Assembly: GCA_003248315.1 (NCBI GenBank)
Contig: QKWM01000004.1
Location: forward strand, 1,860,001 to 1,924,000
Source: Streptomyces sp. SW4
Lineage (GTDB): Bacteria > Actinomycetota > Actinomycetes > Streptomycetales > Streptomycetaceae
Direction of reading: 5' to 3'
Length of the DNA stretch: 64,000 nucleotides
How positions within the stretch are numbered: position 1 is the stretch's first letter; the number at the start of each line of letters is the position of its first letter. Positions 44,411 through 51,159 of the stretch are shown here, one piece after another. Both the position numbers and the translations under genes were made by a program. Under the pieces are notes generated by a model. That model had not been told where the DNA came from, did no database searches, and saw nothing but the letters and a program-made list of their open reading frames with translations.

Positions 44411-45190
44411 TCAGTCGGCGGCGGGGATGCGGTACTCGAAAATGAACTGGTCAGCGGCCATGATCGTGTCGCAGACCTCCACGACCCGGCCCTCGGTCGT
44501 ACGGGCCTCCCGCACCAGGTGAACCACTGGAGCACCCGGGCTCAGTGCCAGTTCCGACGCCTCAGCCTTGGAGGCCGGACGCGCTTGCAGCGTCTCGACG
44601 AACTCCTCGAACTCGTGCCCGTGGTCCTCGAGTCGGGCGTAGATGCCACCGCCGCCGGGGTTCTCGGCGAAGAGCTCCGGGATCTCCTTGACTACATCCC
44701 ACGGAAGGTAGGAGGTAGCGGTCTCCACGGGCGTGCCGTTGCGGAAGTAGAGGCGCCGCCGGGCCAGCACCTGGGCGCCGGCCGAAACGCCGAGCCGCCG
44801 CGCGGCATCCTCGGGCGCATCCATCGGGCCGATGTAGAGGACGCTCACCTTGGCCGTAGCGCCGGACTGTGCCGATTCGGCCAGGTAGGCAGCCTTGCCA
44901 CCCCGGCGATGCGAGCGACGGAAGCGATCAGAAGAGCGGTGCCGCACCGGCGGCCGGTCCTTCACGATCGAGCCCTTACCGTGCCGGGTCTCGACCAGCC
45001 CGCTCGCCCGTACCTCCACCATGGCCTTACGGATCGTGCCGCCCGACACGCCATAGCGCTCGACGAGTTCCGACTCACTCGGCACCATGTCACCAGGCTT
45101 GAGGACACCCGCGCGGATCTGCTGCACGATCTCCTCGGCGATCTGCACGTACCGAGGTACGGACCGCTCACCTCCTACTGCTGTTCCCAT
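44411..45190 (-). CDS. korSA: GntR-family repressor, KorSA-type
   Basis: 259 residues from ATG 45190. The winged helix at residues ~12-80 reads PRYVQIAEEIVQQIRAGVLK, SESELVERYGVSGGTIRKAM and SGLVETRHGKGSIV. The C-terminal UTRA ligand domain includes VLARRRLYFRNGTPVETATS and EADEASELALSPGAPVVHLV-like strands. In pSAM2, KorSA represses the replication activator and transfer genes. The three matching operators in this element fit autoregulation plus repression of tra. The frame is intact. Confidence 0.9.
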   Translation of the reverse strand: MGTAVGGERSVPRYVQIAEEIVQQIRAGVLKPGDMVPSESELVERYGVSGGTIRKAMVEVRASGLVETRHGKGSIVKDRPPVRHRSSDRFRRSHRRGGKAAYLAESAQSGATAKVSVLYIGPMDAPEDAARRLGVSAGAQVLARRRLYFRNGTPVETATSYLPWDVVKEIPELFAENPGGGGIYARLEDHGHEFEEFVETLQARPASKAEASELALSPGAPVVHLVREARTTEGRVVEVCDTIMAADQFIFEYRIPAAD

Positions 45191-45211
45191 AGTCCTTCCC
45201 AGCCTCCTATG

Positions 45212-45226
45212 CTCCTGTACATGAGT
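45212..45226. promoter_or_regulatory. KorSA-type operator over the pif start codon
   Basis: CTCCTGTACATGAGT overlaps the ATG of the Nudix gene at 45221 and lies 22 bp from the korSA start on the other strand. One site can therefore control both divergent genes. Confidence 0.82.
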
Positions 45227-45676
45227 ACATCACGGGAGGCAAGGTCAACACCATCGCTCCACTCGGTATCCGTGGCCGGAGCCGTGGTGCGTGAAGACGG
45301 GCGCCTCCTGGCGATCCGCCGGGCAGACAACGGCACTTGGGAACTTCCCGGCGGCGTGCTCGAACTCGACGAGACCCCGGAGGCCGGCGTAGCCCGCGAG
45401 GTCTTGGAGGAGACCGGCATCCACGTCGAGGTGGACGAACTCACCGGCGTCTACAAGAACACCACCCGAGGCATCGTGGCCCTGGTCTTCCGCTGCAAGC
45501 CCTCCGGCGGCACCGAACGCACGTCGAGCGAGTCGACAGCTGTCGACTGGCTCACGCCCGAAGAGGTCAGCGAGCGCATGTCCGAGGTCTTTGCAGTCCG
45601 ACTCTTGGACGCCTTGGACGGCAACGGGCCCCACGTACGGAGCCACGACGGCAAGCGGCTCATCCCAGCGGGATAA
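45221..45676 (+). CDS. pif: Pif-like Nudix protein (entry-exclusion factor)
   Basis: 151 residues from ATG 45221. The Nudix box is GGVLELDETPEAGVAREVLE followed by ETGIHV, complete. No ribosome-binding site precedes the ATG and the operator overlaps it, so a leaderless mRNA is likely. In pSAM2 the Pif protein, also Nudix, prevents redundant transfer into cells that already carry the element; location beside korSA is the same. A housekeeping Nudix role cannot be excluded. Confidence 0.82.
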   Translation: MSTSREARSTPSLHSVSVAGAVVREDGRLLAIRRADNGTWELPGGVLELDETPEAGVAREVLEETGIHVEVDELTGVYKNTTRGIVALVFRCKPSGGTERTSSESTAVDWLTPEEVSERMSEVFAVRLLDALDGNGPHVRSHDGKRLIPAG

Positions 45677-45698
45677 GACTTTCCCTACTTCATCAAGG

Positions 45699-45715
45699 CC
45701 CGCGCATGGCGCGGG
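45699..45715 (+). terminator. Hairpin after pif
   Basis: CCCGCGC-ATG-GCGCGGG, 23 bp after the stop codon, followed by a second hairpin GCCGC/GCGGC. No T tract. Confidence 0.6.
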
Positions 45716-45858
45716 CGCGCGCCGCCTCTGCGGCGCGGCCTGCCTCCTGTCTTCGCCCCGGCTGGCCGCGCCCGGCGGCGCGCTCGGCGGCTGCGGGCAT
45801 GAAGTGGAGAGACACCCTCTGTGGCTGGGGCGGTCGGCTCCACGGCTTTAGGCAGCCA

Positions 45859-45969
45859 CTTTGGGGCGAGCCTCTAAGATCTTGGCCCCAACGTCGTGCT
45901 TTAACGGGCAGGTCCACAGACTGCCCGACTCGCCATCAGCTTACGGGGCCAAGATCACTCGCCCCAAAG
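45859..45969. repeat. Long interrupted inverted repeat with nested hairpin
   Basis: Outer arms CTTTGGGGCGAG (45859-45870) and CTCGCCCCAAAG (45958-45969) are perfect complements. Inner arms GATCTTGGCCCC (45878-45889) and GGGGCCAAGATC (45945-45956) are also perfect. A small hairpin GGGCAG/CTGCCC lies inside at 45906-45926. It sits in the gene-free gap between pif and the PIN-like gene. It could be an origin, a transfer site or an element end. No gene is supported in 45677-46007. Confidence 0.88.
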
Positions 45970-46007
45970 CAGCTCCAGCCCAAAGCCGCTCCACCGACCT
46001 AACAAGG

Positions 46008-46967
46008 TCACGCCAGCAATTGAGAGACGGCACCAATGGCATCCGGGAGCTTGGCAACCACAGGACATTCCGTTTCTCTTTCTCCCCACGCCCTTTGCAG
46101 GTAGTTCGTCGCCGCTCTTTCCGCCACAACAACGTCTGCGTACGCGGCAGCACATCCCAGGAACAATATATCTACCAGGTCATTCGCCTCCCACCTTGCA
46201 CGATTCGCCAGACGGTGGCCAATCACGTCCCCATACAGCCGCATGAACGGCATGGAATCGATCTCTTCATAGAGTGCAACTGAGACATATTCCGGGGCAG
46301 GTATTCCGATCCGCTGGGAAACTGAGAGAGCTTCAGGCGCTACATCTACGATCGCCATGGCACGCCCATCAATTATTTTTTGCCTAGCCTTCCGAGCCTG
46401 AAACTCCGGATCTTGAGACACATTGTTAAAGTGCTCATGCCAACCGGGCTTAGGGGACGGAACTTTCTCTGGATGCATTAGCACGTCATAGATCGCAGAA
46501 AATGACGTCATCCTGTCGACGAGTGCAGCTATACCGGGCGCAAGGCCGGAGGTATCGTAAGCACGCCTGTCTGTCTCCATGGCGCCCGCGGCCAAGCTGA
46601 AGACATCCAGCTCGGGCGGAGTTACCGAAATGCCGTATCGGCGCGAAAGCACAGTGGCCATCTCGTTCATTCTGACTGTGACCGGACTCCGCATCTGCCA
46701 TCCACGAGATAGCTTGAGAATGGTGGCAGCAAGATTCTGGCGCTTGGCGTCAAAAAGCGCCGAAGTTTCAAGCGCATGCGCCGACGAGACTGGAATTATT
46801 ATTCTCCCACTCTCGGCCAGTTCGACCAATTGCACTGCGGCATCATAGTCCCGCCCATTCACCCGCGCGCGATCAAAGATCGAGTTAGATACAGTGCTCC
46901 AGTGGCATTGATCCAGGTAAACGACAGGTCGGTGATCCGAGATCGAACTCTTTAGCTCTGCTTCCAC
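46008..46967 (-). CDS. PIN-like domain protein, AICE cargo
   Basis: 319 residues from GTG 46967. I do not know a named family. The PIN-like layout is visible: an N-terminal strand VVYLDQCHWSTVS with Asp19, a helix carrying Glu67 (SSAHALETSALFDAKRQ), and a C-terminal strand/helix NDLVDILFLGCAAAYADVVV with Asp263, Asp266, Asp278 and Glu283 in the following AERA. These acidic residues would hold metal ions in an RNase. The central 100 residues are not typical of VapC. Codon use is clearly AT-richer than the AICE backbone. Its start overlaps the small upstream gene by 16 bp. Confidence 0.75.
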   Translation of the reverse strand: MEAELKSSISDHRPVVYLDQCHWSTVSNSIFDRARVNGRDYDAAVQLVELAESGRIIIPVSSAHALETSALFDAKRQNLAATILKLSRGWQMRSPVTVRMNEMATVLSRRYGISVTPPELDVFSLAAGAMETDRRAYDTSGLAPGIAALVDRMTSFSAIYDVLMHPEKVPSPKPGWHEHFNNVSQDPEFQARKARQKIIDGRAMAIVDVAPEALSVSQRIGIPAPEYVSVALYEEIDSMPFMRLYGDVIGHRLANRARWEANDLVDILFLGCAAAYADVVVAERAATNYLQRAWGERETECPVVAKLPDAIGAVSQLLA

Positions 46968-47181
46968 CTCGAATCGATCACCCTTAACGATTCAAGTCGG
47001 ATCACCCCGCTAGTGAAGCTAAAGGCAACCTCTCTAAGCATGCTTTCTCGATCGCCATCACTTAGACGAGCCTCTACCACTCGCCCGTCCCGGTATTTGA
47101 TCCGCACTTCCCCGGTGATCGGTTTTGCGCCATCTCTTCGAATGCAAGAGCCAGCTCGCCAATATCAGGATTTGACCCCAC
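46952..47181 (-). CDS. Small partner gene overlapping the PIN-like gene
   Basis: From GTG 47181, five bases after GAGGAG: MGSNPDIGELALAFEEMAQN, then with one base restored near 47118 ITGEVRIKYRDGRVVEARLS, DGDRESMLREVAFSFTSGVI and RLESLRVIDSRWKQS to a TAA at 46952. As written the first frame stops after about 35 codons. About 75 residues, acidic then basic, with a beta-rich centre. Position and overlap suggest an antitoxin-like or co-factor protein for the PIN-like product. I do not recognise a family. Confidence 0.5.
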
Positions 47182-47266
47182 GTCCGCTCCTCTTTGCTAT
47201 TCTCTGCGACACAACACACCAGGCATAAACTGCCCAACAACGGATAGCGTCAGCCCTTTTTGCGCA

Positions 47267-48226
47267 TCATTTGATCCCTACTAGGAGGGTAGTTGAGCAA
47301 CGCCCTTCGCATCTTCCCGAGCGGAGATTCAAAGAAGGGGAATCGCCCATAACAAAGAACCGATGTGGCGGAATGACGCCTCCCTTCTTCAGGAAGTTAT
47401 CGAACTCCACCACTTTGCCATCGCGGTGCCGCAGCGGATTGGGCACCAACTGGATAAGGCCGAATTTCGCCAACATCAAGTGGGCCTCATAAACGTCACG
47501 CGAGATGCCATAGAGCCATTCCCGGTCCCTCTCCGATAAGTAGACGCCATGGAGAGCATGAGAGTCGGGAAATCTAGCAGCTAGGTGCTTCAAGATCATA
47601 TACATCCGGATCTCGGAATCCGTTAGGGCGTAGACCCAGCCGTTGGTGAAGAACTGCACCGGAAGAGTTACTACAGTTCGCACCCCTTCGTAATACTCGG
47701 GATGAGGTATCCGCGCTTCTCCGATTCGGCCGAGCCGGATTCATGCAGCAACATGAGGGAGAATGTATTACCCGGCTCTCCGACATTCCTCAAAATTAGA
47801 TTTTCATCAGCGAGCCTCTTGATGGCTGACTTTACTTGGCGAACTCGGTTTTGGGTTGCAGTGACCGGCACCTTGGCCTGCGTGTTTTGCTTGGCCTCTG
47901 AGACAATCAGATCCGTCCAGGATATCTCACCTCCCGAAATCGGAATCGGGCATGGTCCTGCCACTCCACTCCGTTTTCTGCTCTGCGCTTCAAATACTGC
48001 CAAGAGGTACACCTGGAGATTCACCCGCGCGGCGCGGAGATGCGAGCGATTGGCGGCGGAGCGAACGGGGGCCAGTGAAGAGTGGAGCTCGAACTCGGAC
48101 TTGTGCCGGCCAAGGCCCACCGCGCCCATGTAGATCACGAACAGTGCGCGAGGTCTGCTCGATCCGCTCCGATAAAGCGTCCAGGACCTGCACACGGCGG
48201 GCGCGGCGCTCTGCGTTCCTGGGCAC
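47267..48226 (-). CDS. Winged-helix-like cargo protein, frameshifted
   Basis: Best reading starts at GTG 48226, after GGGAGGAG (MPRNAERRARRVQVLDALSE), shifts near 48155 to ALFVIYMGAVGLGRHKSEFE, continues through VPVTATQNRVRQVKSAIKRL (a helix-turn-helix-like stretch) and, after a lost G near 47685, through VRTVVTLPVQFFTNGWVYAL, TDSEIRMYMILKHLAARFP and VYLSERDREWLYGISRDVYE. The last two segments look like a winged helix as found in phage and plasmid replication or control proteins. About 320 residues. The leader holds two large stem-loops. AT-richer than the backbone. Role unknown. Confidence 0.6.
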
Positions 48227-48241
48227 GTCATCTCCTCCCCG

Positions 48242-48429
48242 ACCCTTTGGCCCGCAAAGCATCTGCCACTCAGCCTGCGGAAGCCTCGTACGCCGCTACA
48301 AGCTACATGCGGGCCAAAGGGTTCGGATCTTGGAGTCAGTGTCATCTGACCCTCTGGCCCGCAAAGGGCCCAGCCCCTCATCTGCGGAAGCCTCGTACGC
48401 CGCTACAAGCTACATGCGGGCCAAAGGGT
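48242..48429. repeat. Two tandem 107-bp-spaced stem-loop units
   Basis: Each unit has 15-bp arms ACCCTTTGGCCCGCA and TGCGGGCCAAAGGGT (unit 1: 48242-48256/48308-48322, perfect; unit 2: 48349-48363/48415-48429, one mismatch) around a 51-nt interior. The last 33 nt of each interior are identical and include AAGCCTCGTACGCCGCTACA. The units end two bases from the ribosome-binding site of the leftward gene. Candidates are operators, iterons or leader RNA structures. Confidence 0.9.
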
Positions 48430-48562
48430 TTGATGGACGAACCTTCAAATCTGCGGCGGATACAGCAAAGTGGCAGCACCGAACGGCGAGCGGCCCCCGG
48501 GGCAACGAGGGGCCGCTCTCACACCCAAGTTCGTCAACGCATCTCACGAAGAAGGTGTCTCC

Positions 48563-48721
48563 ATGAATGTACGCCTCGGGGGTAGGACATCCCAGGCCGC
48601 TAGCCGCCCGCCCTGGGCCCTCCTCGCGGGCCTCGCGCTCGGTGTCGTACTAGGTGTGTGGGTGGTCCCCGACCTCGCGGCTCCCTCAGTACAGCTGCGG
48701 CCGTGCTCGGAGGCTTCGTAA
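48563..48721 (+). CDS. Small single-span membrane protein
   Basis: 52 residues from ATG 48563, with GAAGAAGG upstream. One membrane helix (PPWALLAGLALGVVLGVWVV) follows a short basic N-terminus. It is the last gene before attR. No family recognised. Confidence 0.55.
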   Translation: MNVRLGGRTSQAASRPPWALLAGLALGVVLGVWVVPDLAAPSVQLRPCSEAS

Positions 48722-48964
48722 CCGTGTGCGCGGCGGGACGAGGCAAGGAACAGCGGAGTAGCCGATCGAACGCAGTGAATGAGCCGGACTGTCATCTCAG
48801 AGTCATCGAGGCGGACCCTCCCGGGCTCGACTCGAACAGCAACCGATGAGTGTCTAACTGCGTGACAACGCCGACGGACAGCGGCGGACGAGCGCGGACG
48901 GCTGCGGACTGTCGCCGCAGGTGAGAGGCACGTTGGCCCAAGGTCGAGCGCCCACCCAAGTTGC

Positions 48965-49015
48965 TTCGGGACGAAGAGGTCGTGGGTTCAAATCCCGCCA
49001 CCCCGACAGAGAAAC
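48965..49015 (+). repeat. attR
   Basis: 51 bp identical to 32932-32982. This copy has only the 3' part of the tRNA and no 5' half, so it is not a tRNA gene. It marks the right end of the AICE. Confidence 0.95.
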
Positions 49016-49128
49016 ACCAGGTCAGGGGCCTGACCCGCAGTGCGGGTCGGGCCCCTGAGTGGTTCCTGCACCACATCGGCCACTACGACTCTGGACCGAG
49101 CGCATTCCGGCGAAGGAGACGTGAGTCG

Positions 49129-49683
49129 ATGTCCCGAGCACGCCTGCCGGCAGCCGCCGCTGTGGTGGGTCTGCTGACCTGCCTGCCGGGCTGCTCGTCC
49201 GTGTCCACCGCCGTAGAGGGCTGCATGGGGAAGCAGGCGGTCGGCGCGACATCCGGGGAACTCGCCGGCACCTACCGGGGCGAGGGCGACGCGGAGGGTG
49301 TGACGCTCATCCTGGAGGCATCGGAGAGCGAGCCGGGCAGCGGCACGGTCACCGTGAACAACTGGCCGACCGGTGACTGGTACCGGAGCGAACTCGGTGA
49401 GACCTTCGACGGGTCCGGCACCTGGTCCGTGATACAGGGCGGCACCTCGGCCACCGAGTTCGCGCGTCTGTCCCTCTCCTTCACCGCACCGGAGCGCTTC
49501 CTGGACGGGGACACGCTCGACTCACTGTCGATCGCCCAGGGCGACCGACGCACCTATCTCTACGCGGACGACGACCCGGACGTCTGCCCGCTTTCCGGCT
49601 GCGGTCCCAGGGCGGCTGAGCCCGACGCGTCAGTGGCAGCCGGAGAGCACGCCCCAACCCCCGCGCGGTCCACACCAGGCTGA
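49129..49683 (+). CDS. Hypothetical secreted lipoprotein
   Basis: 184 residues from ATG 49129, ten bases after GAAGGAG. The signal peptide has a lipobox LPGC (Cys 22). The mature part is small and beta-rich (GELAGTYRGEGDAEGVTLIL, GTVTVNNWPTGDWYRSELGE) with a Cys pair near the end (VCPLSGCG) and an Ala/Pro tail. Function unknown. Frame intact. Confidence 0.8.
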   Translation: MSRARLPAAAAVVGLLTCLPGCSSVSTAVEGCMGKQAVGATSGELAGTYRGEGDAEGVTLILEASESEPGSGTVTVNNWPTGDWYRSELGETFDGSGTWSVIQGGTSATEFARLSLSFTAPERFLDGDTLDSLSIAQGDRRTYLYADDDPDVCPLSGCGPRAAEPDASVAAGEHAPTPARSTPG

Positions 49684-49762
49684 GCCCGCCGCCGCGCCTG
49701 CTGCCGGGTGCCTCTGCCGGCGGCTGGTCAGCGGCCAGGGGCCCCCTTGGCTTCGGCGATGG

Positions 49763-50140
49763 TCAGGGCTGGGTCAGGTAGGTGGTGAGGGTGCGGCGGG
49801 TGTGGTCGAGGGTGGCCATGCGGGCGTTGACGGAGGCCAGTTGGGACTCCAGGAGTCGGCGCAGTTCCTCGCACCAGTCGAAGGTCGGGCGTTCGTCGCG
49901 GACGCACGGCAGGACCTCGCGGATCACCTCCGTGGACAGGCCGGCGTCGAGGAGGGCGCGGATGCGGCGGACGGTGGGCACGGCGGTTTCGTCGTACTCG
50001 CGGTAGGCGTTCGGGCCGCGCTCCGCCTCCAGGAGGCCCTGGGCCTCGTAGTAGCGCAGCAGCCGCGGGCTGACGCCTGTACGCCGGGACAGCTCTCCGA
50101 TCCGCATGCGACCTGCCTCGTCAGAGGTTGACCTTGCCAT
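49763..50140 (-). CDS. MerR-family regulator
   Basis: 125 residues from GTG/ATG region at 50140; the domain proper starts at ATG 50107 (MRIGELSRRTGVSPRLLRYY). The winged helix EAQGLLEAERGPNAYREYDE and a coiled C-terminal helix (LRRLLESQLASVNARMATLD) fit the family. CVRDERPTFDWCEE supplies two Cys that may sense a ligand. Divergent from the aminotransferase gene 70 bp away, probably its regulator. Confidence 0.88.
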   Translation of the reverse strand: MARSTSDEAGRMRIGELSRRTGVSPRLLRYYEAQGLLEAERGPNAYREYDETAVPTVRRIRALLDAGLSTEVIREVLPCVRDERPTFDWCEELRRLLESQLASVNARMATLDHTRRTLTTYLTQP

Positions 50141-50209
50141 TGGTGTGAAGCCCTAACGTCGCGCCGTGGGCGGGCATTCCGTGCCCGCCCTCGTCGACTG
50201 GAGGGATGT

Positions 50210-51010
50210 ATGACCGGGTTCGTCGCGCAGGTGAACGGCCGGGACGCGGCCGTCGGGGAGCTGGCGCCGCTCGCCTTCTCGGGCTACGCCCATTTCACCG
50301 CCCTGCAGGTGCGGGGCGGGCAGGTCAGAGGGCTGGACCTGCATCTGGAGCGGCTGCGGTCGGCGTCGCTGACGCTGTTCGGCCGGGCCCTGCCGGACGC
50401 TCGGGTGCGGTCCTGGCTGCGGGCCGCCCTCGACGGCGGGCCGGACGATCTCTCGCTGACGCTCACCGTCTACTCGCCGGCCGGTGAGTTCACCCCGGCC
50501 GTGGGCGACGTCGAGCCCGGGTGCTGGTCCGTACCGGGCCGCCCTCGTCCGGTCCCGCCGGTCCGCTGGCCCTGACCGCGGTCGCGTACGAGCGTGTCCT
50601 TCCGGGCGTCAAGCACGTCGGGGAGGTGGCCAAGACCTACTTCCTGCGGGAGGCCGTCGGCCAGGGCTTCGACGACGCCGCGTTCGTGGACCGTCGGGGC
50701 CGGCTCGTCGAGGCGACGATCTGGAACCTGGCGTTCTGGACGGTGAGGCCGTGGTGTGGCCGGACGGGGAGATGCTGGCCGGGACCACGATGGGCATCGT
50801 GCGCCGGCAGCTGGACCGGCTCGGCGTTCCCCAACGGACGCAGGCGGTCCGGGTGGCCGACCTGGGCGGGCTGGCCGGGGCCGTCGTCATGAACTCCTGG
50901 ACCCCTGGGGTGCCGGTGCACCGGATCGGTGACGTACCGCTTCCGCAGGCCCCCGACTTCGTGGAGCTGCTGCACCGGGCCTACCGGGCCGAGGCCCCAC
51001 GTCGCCGTGA
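50210..51010 (+). CDS. Class IV aminotransferase-like protein (ADC lyase/BCAT fold)
   Basis: Starts at ATG 50210 after GGAGGG. N-terminal FVAQVNGRDAAVGELAPLAF, then GLDLHLERLRSASLTLFGRA; the PLP Lys is in PGVKHVGEVAKTYFLREA; later VEATIWNLAFW / DGEAVVWPDGEMLAGTTMGI and VVMNSWTPGVPVHRIGDVPL. Base losses near 50520, 50738 and about 51000 split the frame; TGA 51008-51010 is the likely stop (…YRAEAP). The substrate could be 4-amino-4-deoxychorismate or an amino acid. Confidence 0.8.
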
Positions 51011-51159
51011 GGCCTTCGGTGGCGGTCACGCACCGGCCGTGCGGCCCGCCCGGCCGGTCCTCCGCCGGCGCCGGCCGGGCACATCCCGCCGGTGGCGGGC
51101 CAGGGCGCCGGCCGCCTTCGGCGCCTGGACGCGGCCGGGACAGTGGCTAACCTTCACGC

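Larger units (their letters stand above)
32932..49015. mobile_element. pSAM2-type actinomycete integrative and conjugative element in tRNA-Pro
   Basis: The element lies between two exact 51-bp copies of the tRNA-Pro 3' part plus flank. It carries every AICE module: int and xis next to the tRNA, a RepSA-type HUH replication initiator, Spd-type spread genes, a single FtsK-like DNA translocase, a GntR repressor of the KorSA type and a Pif-like Nudix gene. The length is about 16.0 kb, of which 4.4 kb is a nested element and about 3.3 kb is cargo. AICEs excise, replicate by rolling circle and move double-stranded DNA with one TraB-like protein. The split GGDEF gene shows the element has itself been hit by another mobile element. 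Confidence 0.95.

Noticed and set aside
44519..45220. Long plus-strand extension upstream of the Pif-like Nudix gene
   Set aside because: It is antisense to the complete GntR repressor gene; the Nudix domain begins after 45221.
48965..49015. Second tRNA-Pro gene
   Set aside because: Only the 3' part is present; no 5' acceptor arm or D arm, so it is attR.
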